Below are positions 36,246 through 48,530 of a DNA stretch of 64,000 nt, one piece after another. The stretch comes from Sepiola atlantica (lineage: Eukaryota; Mollusca; Cephalopoda; Sepiida; Sepiolidae): NCBI GenBank assembly GCA_963556195.1, contig OY744517.1, positions 143,392,847 to 143,456,846 of the forward strand, in the 5' to 3' direction. Position numbers and translations under genes: made by a program. Below the pieces are notes generated by a model that worked only from the letters and a program-made list of their open reading frames with translations, was not told the origin of the DNA and searched no databases. Numbering within the stretch: the first letter of the stretch is position 1; every line of letters starts with the position of its first letter.

Positions 36246-36803
36246 TTGACGGCAAAGGTACCTCCTATTAAACATAGTCCGTGGCCAAAAACAAACCGAC
36301 CTTGGTCAAGGATACACTTGGACATTGTTAGAGGGTTTTACTATCCAATTATAGTAGATAGTTTTACCAAATGGCCCGAAGTGTTCCAATGTAAAAAGCC
36401 TACTACGGAGGTAACTACACACTTCTTTCACGAATTGTTCGCCCGTTTCGGGATGATCGATTATTTGGTCAGTGACAACAGAACTCAATTTATGTCCGCC
36501 GACTTTAAAAGATTCTGTGAGGTGTTCCAGATAAGACACATTACGACTCCCCCGTACCACCTAAAGTCAAACGAGCAGGTGGAGCGTTTTGTGGACACAT
36601 TTAAAAGAGCCCTGATGAGAGCTTGTGGTACTCCCACGGAAAATGCCATGCAGCAGTTCTTACACATACACAGGATCAAGCCAAATGATAACACACCATC
36701 CTCATTATTTCCTGCAGAAATAATGTTTGCACGTAAGATAAGATCCGTTTTCGACAAATTGGTGTTAAAACAAACCAAACAAGGACTCTATTGTAAAAAA
36801 TAA
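36246..36803 (+). pseudogene. Gypsy integrase core
   Basis: 185 open codons: VPPIKHSPWPKTNRPWSRIH then LDIVRGFYYPIIVDSFTKWP (first catalytic Asp in HLD), FGMIDYLVSDNRTQFMSADF (second Asp in SDN) and HLKSNEQVERFVDTFKRAL (Glu in the ER position). The central DDE residues are therefore all visible. The HHCC zinc finger upstream is only partly readable (about 36110-36245) and the C-terminal chromatin-contact part is lost after 36803. It is open but lacks an intact pol upstream, so it is called a pseudogene. Confidence 0.8.
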
Positions 36804-37350
36804 CGTTACATCCCAGTGGAAAAAGTATTTTCAATATGTTTAGAAATAACACCTCTTTCTGTGATCTTGGTACGATAGAAAAGAGAATTGGAAATAGGTT
36901 TTACATAATTAAGGTCCTATGTTATCTCATAAGAAACACCTGAATCAAACATCAACAGCTCCCTAGGAAGAAGAAGTTATGGATACGATATACGGTATTT
37001 TCAACATACAAGTACCCCAAGCAGACTCAAAATAGCGACAATATAAAAGGAAACAGATGTCTTCTGGTGTTATTGTTATCATTCTAAAAGGGAAACGATA
37101 CTGATACTCCTGCAAAGGTAATGCTTGGGAGGGGTGGTATGATACCTTACCTTACGGACTACATAAACTCTTACCCTCAAAATAAATACTGGGAGCACAT
37201 GCCTATCAATGTTTTAACTACCCCAGTCTAATACTGGCAGTCAAGATAGACTTTCAGCAACTCTTGTTATTTGCTGTATTATAGTTTTTCAATATACTTT
37301 CTTTCACTTAACCCTGAGTTCGCGTTTTCGCTCTTAACATTTTACAAGGC

Positions 37351-39652
37351 CACAATACACGTATACTATTATAACGTAATATAATATATAGTGTATAGAT
37401 TTTCAGTATTTACGTTAATAGTGTTCGATACGTGAGTAAAGCTTAGTGGTAAAATATGAAAATATATTTAGGCGTCCGCGTTTCATACTCGCAGGATATC
37501 GTCAGGATAAGTGCACAGATTTTTTGTTACTGTTTGTTTTTATATATCCACATGGTGTTTAGTCAAGATAACTAACCAATCAGATTCATTGTTATTTCCA
37601 TCACACGGATTATTTTTTTCATTAGAAAATGGCTGAGCTTCTTTCAGGCATAGGCTTAATTTACCTTTACTTGACATCGTTTTCTTTTTTTAGGGTGCGG
37701 CGTATCCCTTTTGTGAATGTGTCAAGTTAACAATTGCCCTTATTTCAGCACGTGCGTGATTGGAATAATTTATTTCCTATTTATTTTATTATTTGTTGCT
37801 ATTTTAAATTTTGATTTAGTTTAGCTTTTTACTTGTTTTTTTTAATTATTTATTTGTAATGTATGTGGTTATCCTAAAGTAAAATTTATTCTATGTCTAC
37901 AGTTGATTGATATTTCCCTTCTACAGTTTAGTAAGTCATTTTTTTAAATTTCAAGTTTCTTGTTCAAACATAATATACACGGGTTATCTAAACATCTATA
38001 TGTACTGGCCCATCGTACTATTTTCCACTTAATTATTGGCGAGCGTCCGCGTTTTTTAGTTCCCAGCAATAGTTCGCTAGTGATGTTTTGAATCGGCGTT
38101 TTTTTCTATTGAATATGCTTTTGGTGGTGGTTATATCTGGATTTAAAATCTACGTAGTATCTTTTCTTTATTCGGGTTTTCTCTGGCAAATATCGTGGCT
38201 TGATAAACAATTCCTTGGGTTAGGCAGTTATTTTGTAGTGGGCAAGGCGCACGAGTTCTACAGTTACAGTTTTTCTTTTTATTATAAACTTTCTTATTTC
38301 GTATTTGGTTTGTTGCTAATATAGTTTAAGTTATAACTATTTATAGTGGTTATATTATTGTTATTCTTCGTGTTATTTTTATAGTTGCTATATTGATCAC
38401 CTTTTACGCATTTTGTTTTTATCTTCTTCTCTACTACTCTCGTTTAGCATTTTGTTATTGTGTGCTTTAATTATCATTTCTAAGTCTTTGCAGCAATTAT
38501 ATCACAGTTTTAAGTGATTTTTATTGAATATTTTATGCAATCGTTAGTTACGAGAAAGTGTTTTCCTATGAGATTTATGAATTTCTTGTCAAATTCAGCT
38601 TTTAGCATATGATTATATGTAAACCAGATGATATTTCTCTGTCTTCTATTGTTATTATACTTATTGTCATACTGTTGTTTATAGTTAATCTCGATATTAT
38701 TAGACCCACTATTGTTTAGAGCTGTAAATGCTGCTTGACTTGATGGTGTCTTGTATGATTTACTATTATTTTCCTTTCGTGTTTTTCCTGAATAATGATT
38801 GGAGACGATTGTTAAATTTGTAAATGAACATTATGTATTTGTTTTCTATGGAAAAAACAGTTGTAGAAATTGAATATTTTTTATTGATAAATTAGTAATT
38901 TATTTTGTTTTTTGAATATGTATGCATATATATGTATGCGTGTGTGTGTCCGTGTGCGTGTGCGTGTGTATTAACGCATACTTTCTCAGTTAGTGCCGGG
39001 GGGGGGGCTAAAACGACTGAGCAAGATGTCTCTTTCAGCCTTCCCTTAAGGTGGACACCTAGAAGGTAAACTCTGATACGGCTACTGTTGCTTTGAATGA
39101 TGTACACTTGCTCTTCTTTTTAGGCCAGACCGGACATACAAAAAGAAACACCAGTAAATCACAAATACATACGTGATTTGTGTGATTCGATGTCCAAATT
39201 TGATGCACTCAGCTGCGATAAAGGACATCACCATGCAAATACGAAACCCTTCATACCAAAAACTTTATATTCCTGTGATCGGGTGAGAAAACCATGAGAA
39301 GCGCCTTATTCAGGTCCTTATAAAGTTCTGACTCGATCAGCTAAACATTTAAAATAACAATAACAGATGTGGCCAAAGTTTGAACTCAAGAAAAGTGTTC
39401 ACACATGTTTTGAACAAGTGGGTGCGAAATAAACTTTGATAAAACCAGGGAATTATCGGAAAAAGATTAGTTTTCCTGGCGACAACGGAATAACTCTCCT
39501 CGCTCTCAATACATTTTCGTTACATTTTTCGCATCCATATAAAAAGTGGTCTGAAATTTAACTGATTTCCATCTAGAATTAAATCATGTCTCGAAATATG
39601 TAGCCAAAAATGTTTGTATGAATCAAATTTTTTATAACATTATATATATATA
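37351..39652. other. Unannotated, T-rich stretch
   Basis: No gene recognised. A 78-codon hydrophobic frame at 38088-38324 is most simply a product of T-rich DNA. A weak tRNA-like pair (GCTTAGTGGTAAAAT, then CGTTTCATACTCGC) lies at 37441-37495. A poly-G run is at 38998-39007. Confidence 0.5.
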
Positions 39653-39850
39653 TATATAATTATATATACACAATTATTTAATTAATATTTTTTAAAATTA
39701 TTATGTACATACGTATACGTATACGTTTTATCCACATCAGTGTTGACGATAACTATTTAGCCTGTCGTACGATTCGAACCCCCGCACACAAGTCACTTTT
39801 AACTCAAATTAAAGCGCTCTAACCTAGTGTTCAACTTCAACAGATATGCA
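39653..39850 (-). mobile_element. tRNA-derived SINE, copy b
   Basis: The minus strand has GGTTAGAGCGCTTTAA (A-box region, about 39812-39825), then GGGGGTTCGAATCGT (exact B-box core, 39772-39781), then a body with AACACTGATGTGGATAAAAC and GTATGTACATAATAATT. This is the best-preserved head in the window. It lies next to a short (TA)n. Confidence 0.65.
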
Positions 39851-40234
39851 AGAAGCCAGGAATATAAACGCTATTTATGTCCTATAAAGCGGACAATATG
39901 TGGGGTGTCTTGGTTCCCGGTTTGGAGTCTGGTATTGTAGACGACGGTCGCGTTTTTAGGGATTACCAAGCACCACACTAAACAATTAATTTTGTGTAGG
40001 TAAATTGAGACCGATTCGATAACAACATATATATTTGGCAAGGATCACCAGTTAGCAGGTGCTAACTTTTAACAATATAATAGTGTTAATAAAAAAAGAG
40101 AAACTGTAAAGTAAAAAAATAAAAATTTTATATAGAAACAATTTTACAAAAATATAAAATCTAACAATAAAGTTTGTGATGGTTAGAAAAATGTTTGAAA
40201 CGACACGAGCGTTAACTTTGTCCTTAAAGTTTAG

Positions 40235-40345
40235 TATGCGTGTGTGCGTGTGTCAACACTGATGATTTCATGTGGATGAAACCTATATGTATGTACATAA
40301 TAATTAAAAAAATATATTTATTATTAAATAATTGTATATATATCA
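40235..40345 (+). mobile_element. tRNA-derived SINE, copy c (3' body only)
   Basis: TCAACACTGATGATTTCATG, GGATGAAACC and GTATGTACATAATAATT repeat the body of copy b in the opposite orientation. Copies b and c therefore form an inverted pair about 0.4 kb apart. The tRNA-like head is missing. Confidence 0.6.
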
Positions 40346-41468
40346 TCTCAAAGAAATGAAATGCCTATTGGGCTCATGTCTTGAAGAGACCAGGGTTATA
40401 GATAGGAGGAAAACAGTCAGCAGGAAGAGAGTTTCACAAGCCTGTGGTTCTTGGAAAGAAGCTACGGGAATAGGAAGTTATATTACAATGAGGTATCAAA
40501 ACAGCAAATTGATGGAGACCACTAAACCAATGAGTCAAACAAGTTGGAAAAAAATATGCGGGGAATAGATCACACAATTCTGAAGAACACATGCATAATA
40601 TTATCTATAGAAAAGACTGACACTAGCAACATCACAGTTTTGAGAGAGAGGGTGCAGAGAAGAAAAAGGTAGGGGCAATCAAATTATATATACGTTACTG
40701 CACCTTATCAAGAACCCTCAAATGGGGCAGAGATTCACCAGCCCAAATATGACAACAGTACTCCATACATGGTCTGATTGTAGATTTCTAGAGATAGAGA
40801 ATAGCCTCAAGTGTGAGAAATGGTTTGGAGCGATAGAGAGAACCGAATTTTCAAGAAGCAGAAAGTACAATAGATCTAATGTATGAACTCCAAGTAAGAT
40901 TTGATGAGAGAGAACGACGAAAAAGTTTCAGAGTCGATTTTTTCTCAAGGGCAGAGCCATCCACGAGTATCTCAAGAAGAAAAAAAGACCCGCCTACGAT
41001 TAAAAGACACGTGCTGAGTCTTAACTGGATTAAATGAAACGAGCCATTTCATACCCAAATTCACAACTGAACCCAGGTCAACTTCTAGATCAGCTGCATA
41101 GTTCGACTAATCCAGGGGAGATGGGTTAGAAGCAACACCAGAATAGAGAGTGGTATCATCAGCATAGATGTTAGTTTTCTGAACAATATTCTCTGGAAGA
41201 TCATTTATATAGAGAAGAAACAGTGTTGGGCCTAGAATAGAGCTCTACGGAACACCAGCATTGATAAGAAAAGAGAATGAAGAGACACCGTCCAAAGTTA
41301 CTCGCAAGCTTCGATCAGAAAGAAAACACCTACTAATGTCAAAAACCTAACCAAACATACCATAACCCTGAAGTTTGTGTATGAACCTAAATGCCACTCC
41401 CTGTCAAACGCCTTCGAAATGTCAAACGCAATGGCTCTTCCCTCTCCTGAATTATCCATAAACCGACA
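40346..41468 (-). pseudogene. LINE (jockey/CR1-like) RT remnant, minus strand
   Basis: From 41467 downward the minus strand reads GEGRAIAFDISKAFDREWHL (motif A), then AGVP-SSILGPTLFLLYINDL with a stop in the GVPQGS motif, then TNIYADDTTLYSGV (motif C at about 41150-41170, intact YADD), then VSFNPVKTQHVSFN, and near 40750-40800 a TMYGVLLSYLGW segment. Numerous stops and shifts. The 5' side ends at a (TA)n(TG)n array starting at 41469. The remaining 40346-40680 is probably 3' UTR. Confidence 0.75.
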
Positions 41469-41469
41469 G

Positions 41470-41522
<53 letters not shown>

Positions 41523-41537
41523 TGTGTGTGCGTGCAT
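41469..41537. repeat. (TA)n-(TG)n microsatellite at LINE 5' edge
   Basis: About 11 TA units then TG units with a few interruptions, directly against the truncated LINE. Confidence 0.95.
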
Positions 41538-42733
41538 ATGTGTGTGTATCAAGCAGAATGATTGTTATTTTAGGGTTTCCCTTTATCTATTATTTATTAA
41601 AATTGCTTTGTGAACGCACTTTTTACCTGATTCAAACAATTTAACTCGAACTCAACGGGTGACTCATCGGGTTACATGTTTTTTTAATCTCTGATAATAG
41701 TATGCGTCGTGTATATCTTTGTATCTTTATAATGTGTTTGTAATTCTTATTTAATTAAAACATTGAGCTAACGTTTTGAAATAATGTTTGTTTTATCTGA
41801 ACCACGCCTTCTCGGTCAAAACGGGAAACCTGATCATCAAGCAAATTGGATTACTTGAAAAAAAATGATAAAATTAAAACATGAATTCGTATAAACGTTA
41901 TTTATTTCATGTTTAATTATTAATATTTTACGTGCGTCTACGCATTTCTATAAGGTTCGCTGTCGGTCGGACAGGTCGTCAGTCTGTCCTCCGTCCGTCT
42001 GTCACGTTTGTGTTTCGGATATGATTTTAATTGCTGAACTCGTTTTATTTTTAGATGCATCTACGCATCACTATAAGAGGCTCTGCTCAGTCTACTAATG
42101 GTAGACCAGCGGTGACAATATGGGTATAGGCGTACAATATAAACTATAGTTTTAAATAAGTAACTCTGAGATTGTCGTGCCTAAATGCGTTAGGTAGAAA
42201 AACAAAGAAATGTAGTGATGAGAATAAACCAGCAACGGTTTCAGATGGCCCAAATAACCTATAATTGTTATATATCTTTCATGACCAATCGCCCAGTCCA
42301 ATACTAAATGAACAGTGACAATACGAGCATAAGCGTAGAACATAAAATATAGATTTGAATAATGAGGATAAGATATTAGAACATTTCCACTGTAAATTAT
42401 TCTTATGAATTAGGTTGAGGTGGCAACGGATGTGACGTAACAGGGAGTCTAGAGTGAGACGTAGAAGATGAAAATTAAGAGACGTTCTCTTTGGGTTTAA
42501 GTCTGGAAGAAACCCGATTTGTTTTCGGAGTTTCTTGATAGACGACTGGTACAATGCAATTTGCTTGTTGTATAACGATACGGTTACTAATACTGCCAAA
42601 AGAATAAAACCACAAACTCAAAGCAAGATGTTTGTGTATGTGTGTGTTTTTGTTGTTGCCTGTATTGTCGCACTAGATCCGTGTATCTATCGACGGGGGT
42701 TTTGGTACTCGAGCGATACAACTTGACATATCA
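41538..42733. other. Spacer with an internal direct repeat
   Basis: No gene recognised. A block GTGACAATA(T/C)G(G/A)G(T/C)ATA(G/A)GCGTA at 42112-42131 recurs at 42315-42334, followed in both by AAAATATAGATTTGAATAA-like sequence, about 203 bp apart. A 106-codon minus frame (42279-42599) has no motif. Confidence 0.5.
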
Positions 42734-43930
42734 AAGACCTTTTGTAGAGTTTGGCACAAAGGCTTGCTCCACAAGCTTGCTAGCTACGGAATATCTGGCA
42801 ATGTCTTCGCAACCATCAACTCCATCCTCACTGATATGGTCATAAAAGTACCTGTTGATAGGCAGATATCTGAAACAGGGGGAATCAACTCTGGCGTGCC
42901 TCAAGAATCCGTTCTGGTCTCAACTCTCTTTCTGATCTTCATCAATGATGTTTCAAATCATATTCTGGGATCATTCTATACTGACGACACAACTATCTAT
43001 GACAGCACTTCGAAGAGAACTAATGAGTAAGACTTCCCTGGTTCTCCCTCTTTCGGCCTCGAGCACGTGATGAACTGAGGAAATTTGTCTTTTTATTTTT
43101 AACTCCTCTAAGACAAAACATCCCTCCTTTCACCATCAACGCTCAGGACTTCGGTTTGTCCCAGTTGAAATAAATGTCTCTTTTTTAACAAAGCCCATTG
43201 CCTTGATAAGCTGCTAGGACTGACTTTAACTTCGGACCTCAAATGGAAGCCTTAAATAAAATCTGTTGCTAAGGTCGCTGGAAATATTGGAAGATCATTA
43301 TTCAGCTCACGAAGGTACCTGACTCCTCAATCAATCCCCTACCTGTATCAGAGCCATATACGTCCTAAGATGGAGTACTGCTACCAGATTTGTGGTGGTA
43401 GTGTCGGTCAGAGCACAATATCTTGCCTGGACACAATGCAGAACCGACTTCGCAATCTAGTGGAGTGTGTTCTCTTCTCTTCCCTACATTCTTTTTCTCA
43501 CAGAAGAGACGTTACTAGACTTTTCTCTACTACCTCGTTATGTCCATGGTTGGTGCTCGGCTGAGTTACAATCTATGGCCTCCCCTCTGAAACATTCACA
43601 GCAAGTACCCGTCTAGCTACCACTACGGCAAATAACTTCCCTTTCTTCCTCTTCGTACCTAGAAGCAAACATAACTTCTATAAACAAAGCTTATTTCCCA
43701 AAACTTTTCATCTGTAGAACACAATACAACATGAGTGATTCCATGCTCACTACAACATAGTCATCTTCAAGTCCAGTGTCAACAATATCTTGTTGACTTC
43801 TTTGGTAATAAAATCCTGTCCTTTTCATTCATTGTTTCCAATCCTCTCATAGTATTATTCTTCATCCAATTGGCAATGGCATTAACCCTTATCCTCAAGT
43901 AGCCTTTAGGCCTTGATAAGTAATGACACA
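42734..43930 (+). mobile_element. LINE family B (jockey/CR1-like), 5'-truncated
   Basis: The copy opens within RT motif A (DISKTFCRVWHKGLLHKLAS-like) and runs through GVPQESVLVSTLFLIFINDV. Motif C is FYTDDTTIYDS, with Thr replacing the usual Ala of YADD. The rest of the RT is decayed. MEYCYQICGG and LDTMQNRLRNLV (43370-43564) mark the C-terminal part. The 3' UTR ends with a block (TTTAGGCCTTGATAAGTAATGA, 43906-43927) also present at the ends of two other fragments, 55736 and 63775. Confidence 0.8.
42764..43030 (+). pseudogene. LINE family B RT palm fragment
   Basis: 88 open codons with LHKLASYGISGNVFATINSI, then GGINSGVPQESVLVSTLFL and SFYTDDTTIY. It is distinct from family A in sequence but of the same RT type. 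It stops at 43030; further RT continues only with breaks. Confidence 0.75.
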
Positions 43931-45594
43931 TTAGTATAGAAAACTATCATCGTGTCGTGTAGTAGCTATTTTCACACGTTGTTCAGATGTATTGCGATCA
44001 AGGAAGAATTCGCTATCGCGTAATGCTACAACACCAGAAGGAAGAAGAGAAAAACAATACGAACAGGAACGAGTGAAAAAGACTAAGACTGAGTATTGCC
44101 ATTATACGTTTGTTCCATTGTCATTTCTGGTTTAGTTTGAGATATTGTTTTTGCTTGATAAGCATACAATATTATGGATTGTTAGAACCTTCCATAACTA
44201 TAAATTAGGATTTTAATATTAGGTTAGCGACTAAGTTCCCGCTGTTTCTTTTAATTTAAATTGAAGGTTAAATAATAAGAAAATAACTAATTGATCAATA
44301 ATGTATTATTTCTTGTTGTTTACAACTTTTTCCGAACGTTCAACAAGATGTTCAATACCTTGTTGGTAGAAAGAAAAAAAGAAAACAGAAACAATAAAAG
44401 CAAAAAGGAGGTGTTGTTCAAAATGTTCATTGTTTTAACTTGATATTCCATTTTAATGATCTTAAAATAAACAGAAATTAGCTGTAATTAACTAAAATGA
44501 AAACAAAAAAATAGATTACAAAATGTGAAAACAAAGATCAAAGTGTAGTATCTGTTCCGATGGATACTACACCCTATAGACCTGTATCGTCTTGGCCTTC
44601 GGGTCTTGATTTCGCCAGTCTATGGGGTTGTCTTGTGCAGTTCTAGGAGGTCCACCCTCCCATGCTTTCCATCCCCTCTTTGGGGAGGAGTAAGTTTATA
44701 GCTTACTGCCTGATGCGCCCCTACCGGAGAATGCCGACGGACCTGCCCAGGCATTTTTTGTAGGCCAGAGTGCTCACCTTCTCGGGCGCTGGCTTTTCAA
44801 ATCCCACTTTCCCGACCTTGTGTCACATCTTACCTTGTGGGAGGAAGATAAATAAAATAGATTCCAAAATTTAACAATAAAAACGGCGGGAACTTAGTTG
44901 TCAATCTAATGAATGAATGTTTGTTTGATCCGGTAACAAAGATGATTCTAAAACGACTAGAGCACAACAGTCGTAATGACGGGAAAAGGTTTATTTGCCT
45001 CCATCCCAGTATCTGTCCGTAACGCACTTCAAAACGTCTATACATCTTTGTCTGATCTCTTTTGTTGGGGACCTGTCAAGCTAAACAACTTAGCATGACC
45101 TGACAGCAGATGTTGATCATTCGTGACCGAAAAGTAGTGGGCATGTCATGTATTGACTGAAGTTTATTTGCACCAAATATGGTTGTGTATTGAGACATAA
45201 AGTAAAAAGAGACCAGTATACCGTTTAATCACAAATGAATACAACAATTGCAGTGGGAATGATGAGGAATCAAATAGTCTTCGTGCCTAGAGACTGACTA
45301 ACGAGTTTATTCGCGAGGGGGTAACAATATAATTCACAATACTTTGAGAATGTTAGTTGTAAATCTACAGTTCGCTAAAAAGTGAGGTGAGTAAAGAATT
45401 CCGACTTTAGTATATGACAAAATCAGTGAGAAAGTCATTAATTATTCACTCTCTCCCCCTTCTACCGCGCTAAAGTCGTAGTACACAAGCCGGTACCTTC
45501 TCTGCATTCGTCACTTAATTAGTACACCCCTATCTCTTGTCGTCCACGGCTGGCTTTCGTCAGCATTCAAACAGGCGAAAGAAGGAGGAGTAGG
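43931..45594. other. Spacer with one GC-rich block
   Basis: The stretch 44555-44850 is conspicuously less AT-rich (CTTGGCCTTCGGGTCTTGAT, CCTCTTTGGGGAGGAG) and ends in a short AATAAAATA tail. It looks like a SINE or LINE UTR, but I cannot place it. No gene. Confidence 0.45.
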
Positions 45595-45924
45595 ATTTTT
45601 GTTTAATATAGTTTACCCCAGGCAGATCGCGACTGTAGACGTAAGGGTAACTGAAAATTAGGGTGTTAGTTTAGGGTGTCATCCAAAGCTGGAAGCTGTG
45701 CAGCGAGATGTCTGTTTACATTAGTTTAATATTTCTGAATGTCGATACAGTCGTAGAAACAGGGAGCGGGGAGGAAGTTCCAGAGACTGGCAGCACGAGG
45801 AAAGCAGATATTGGAGTAGAAGGCTCTTCGGCATCTAGAGGCCTCGACAGTGAATGGATAAGACTTAGCTGATTGTCAGGTTGGGTGAGTGAATTTACGT
45901 CGAGGGTGCACTAGAGCAGCAAGT

Positions 45925-46245
45925 TCATGCGAGTACAACCCATTGAAGTATTTGTAAAACAGGCACAATGAGGCTACATTGCGGCGATTGGACAGGGGCT
46001 GGAGCTTGGTTTATAGTGAGGGACCTATTAAGTTGTCGACCTTTTTGGACCTTGTCTAAGAAGGAGAGACTATGTGATGATGCACCAGCCCAGATGTGAC
46101 AACAATACTCCATGCATGGGCAGATGGTGACTTTGTAGAGATATAGGATAATGTCAGGTGTGAGAAGTTTACTAGCACGGTAGAGGGATCTCACCTTCTT
46201 TGCAGCAGCCTTGACAGTGTCTTCAATGTATTTGTTCCAATTCAT
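45925..46245 (-). pseudogene. LINE family A C-terminal segment
   Basis: It reads MNWNKYIEDTVKAAAKKVRS, LYRASKLLTPDIILYLYKVT and CPCMEYCCHIWAGAS, matching 57320-57520 and 18868-19029 of other copies. This is the conserved post-RT region. Confidence 0.8.
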
Positions 46246-46249
46246 GTTT

Positions 46250-47476
46250 CCTGTGAATGTTAGGCCGAAGAGTTTGAATGTTGGACTCTCGGGTAGGGTG
46301 TTAGTTGCTATGGCAATCGGTGGTTTAAGAGGTTTCTTGTAGTTGTTGAAGGAAAGAGCTTTGTCTTAGCAGCATTAAAAGTTACCATCCATTGATGACC
46401 CCATTCAACTACAGATTGGATGTCACTTTCTAAGGATTCAGCGATTGCCCCGGATATGTGCGCGTCTGTTTTACCCACATGTCGCCAGTAAATATACCCA
46501 TCTCAGACGCAATGTCATCAGGGAGATCGCTTATGAAAATAGGAAAAGGTAGAGGTCCAAGGATGGATCCCTGGGGTACACCAGAATTTATGTCATGTTG
46601 TTCAGATGAACCCCCATCAAGAACAACCTGGATCTTTCTATTGGTTAGGAAGGATCTAAATATTTTTAATATTCGTCCAGTAATACCATATGAGTGAATT
46701 TTTATGAGAAGCCCTTCATGCCAGACCTTGTCAAAAGCTTTGGATATGTCAAGCGCTACTGCCCTAGCTTCACTTGTTTTGTCAAGTGTATGGTATATGC
46801 ATTCAGAGATGACCGTTAGGATGTCAGCATTAGATCGTACTTGCCTGAATCCATACTGATGGTCAGGATAAAGTTAGCATCAACGAGGTAGCGGACTATT
46901 CCTAAATTGATTAAGGATTCAAAGATTATAGCAAAGATCAGGAGTAGACTGATGGGGCGATAATTCTGAGGATCACTTCTATCTGTAGAATACTTGTAGA
47001 CTGGTACCACAGAGGCAATTTTCCAGCTATCAGGGAAGCAAGATTCAGTGAGGCATTTGTTGTAGAGTTTGGAGAGCACAGGGGCCAATTCAGCAGAGCA
47101 TTTCTTTATTGCTATTGCTGGTATAAGATCAGGCCCACACGCTTTGGAGGTGTCAATGGTTTTCTATGATGGCCCTGACCTGAGATAGAGTGATGACCAT
47201 GTTTTTAAGTGTGGCTTCAGTTTGCAATAGGAATTTTGGGAGAGGGGGGTTTACTGAGTGCAAAGTGGAGTTTTAGCCGAAACGCTGTGAAAGTAGTTCA
47301 GCCTTATCAGTTGCCGTGCAAGCAACATCATTGTGGTTTGATAGCGGGGAAATTGTTGATTGTCCATTGTTCACCACACTATTGTAGACTTTCCAGAAAT
47401 CACGAGCATATAGTTTCTGTGACTGAATGCGTTTTATGGTTATCTCAGTATACCTTCTCTTCGCTTCACTTATCAC
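46250..47476 (-). pseudogene. LINE family A RT with YxDD motif deleted
   Basis: The strand reads RDFWKVYNSVVNNGQSTISP (47273-47476), SKLYNKCLTESCFPDSWKIA, PQNYRPISLLLIF (46816-47088), motif A ALDISKAFDKVWHEG and an intact GVPQGSILGP (about 46560-46590). Compared with the plus-strand copy at 18590-18640, about 20 bases spanning the catalytic ADDTTLYYR region are missing at about 46475-46500, leaving FTGDMWVK. The catalytic box is thus gone. Confidence 0.8.
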
Positions 47477-47673
47477 TACTGTACAATTATTACTTAACTC
47501 TATAAGATTTAGTTTATTCGCAGTTGTCTTATGGCGGCCGAATTGTCGGAATGCTTGCTGTCTCAGTGCAATATCAGCTGCAAATTCCGAGGTGAACTAT
47601 TGAGGAGAGTGGGGTTTGCTGTAAGATTTTTGCATGGGGACATATGTTTCAATACCAGCTTTGACCCATTCGG

Positions 47674-48530
47674 TTAACTCATTTGCGCACTGGTCAGCAG
47701 GGAGTGAGATTTCACTCCATGGGAATCGCTGATGTGATCTCTGATGTAATCAAAATCAGCCTGCTCGTAGTATCTCGTCGTTTTGAGCAACGGCTCATCA
47801 GCTTTAGGGCGAGATTTTAGGGTGATATCAATCGTTACCACACTGTTATCAGCGTTCCCGAGCGGGCTATGGACATTCGTCACACACCCCTCGGGCAATG
47901 AGGTTAATAACATGTCGAGAAGTGAAGCTTGCTGGTTTACACAATAAGGGAGGCGGGTCAAGAAAGTGACAGCTTGTTAGAGGGAGTGAGCTAATGAGAA
48001 ATTATACGTAAAGTTACTATCTGTGGCAGTAAAGCTGGAGAACCCCAGCCATCACGGTGGTTTGCATTACAATCCTTAAATACATGAATTTGAGCATTCA
48101 AGTCAAGTGAGAGTGCTGTATATATGCTTTTAGAGACAGGGTTAAGCAGGGTAGTCCTGTGTCGAAGGGGAACGGTATAAGAAATATAAGTAGCTAACGC
48201 TGTGTTGTAAGGTCAATCTAAAGCACATGTAGGTTTGGTCATCTGATTCTATCCTATGTTCTCTAGTCAAGAGGATAGTGTTCCTAACATAAACTCTTAT
48301 CCCGTGCATATGTTTGTCAGAGTCTTTACGGTAGAGTGGGACGTAATCAGTCATGTCAAAGGGCTAAGAGTAGATTAAGGATTGAAGGTTTGTTTCACTT
48401 AGTGCTGGAATATCTGGGGAGTTTACTAGGAAAAAAGGTTTCTACGTCGTTGATGTTGGTTCTAAGTCCCCGGATATTTGTGAATGCGAGCCTCAAGGGC
48501 AAAGGCGAATATGTTTTTTGTAGGGTATCT
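47674..48530 (-). pseudogene. LINE family A endonuclease, broken
   Basis: Near 48510 the strand reads LAFTNIRGLRTNINDVETFF, the standard start of the endonuclease. It continues in another frame as DIPALSETNL (the catalytic Glu region), MTDYVPLYRKDSDKHMHGIR and VYVRNT (48142-48354). The C-terminal part at 47674-47961 reads QASLLDMLLTSLPEGC and then SPLGNADNSVVTIDI, where the usual SDH has become ADN. At least two frame changes. Confidence 0.75.

Larger units (their letters stand above)
33250..37350 (+). mobile_element. Ty3/Gypsy element, heavily decayed
   Basis: A plus-strand series of Gypsy domains in correct order: gag-like segment (about 33690-34080), one nucleocapsid knuckle (about 34118-34190), protease (34290-34330), RT (34640-35250), RNase H (35271-35760) and integrase (36246-36803). 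They are split by many stops and frame changes. A purine-rich GCTTGGGAGGGGTGG at 37121-37135 followed by TGATACC (37139) looks like a polypurine tract and the start of a 3' LTR. A matching 5' LTR was not found upstream, so the left end is uncertain. It is more decayed than the Gypsy element at 9113. Confidence 0.75.

Noticed and set aside
37432..37500. tRNA-like sequence
   Set aside because: The A-box and B-box words are loose and no cloverleaf can be drawn; at best an old SINE head.
38088..38324. Hydrophobic 78-codon frame resembling a membrane protein
   Set aside because: T-rich DNA gives Phe/Leu/Val codons by composition alone; no start context or homologue is recognised.
38998..39007. 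Possible G-quadruplex at a poly-G run
   Set aside because: It is a single G run without the further runs needed to form one.
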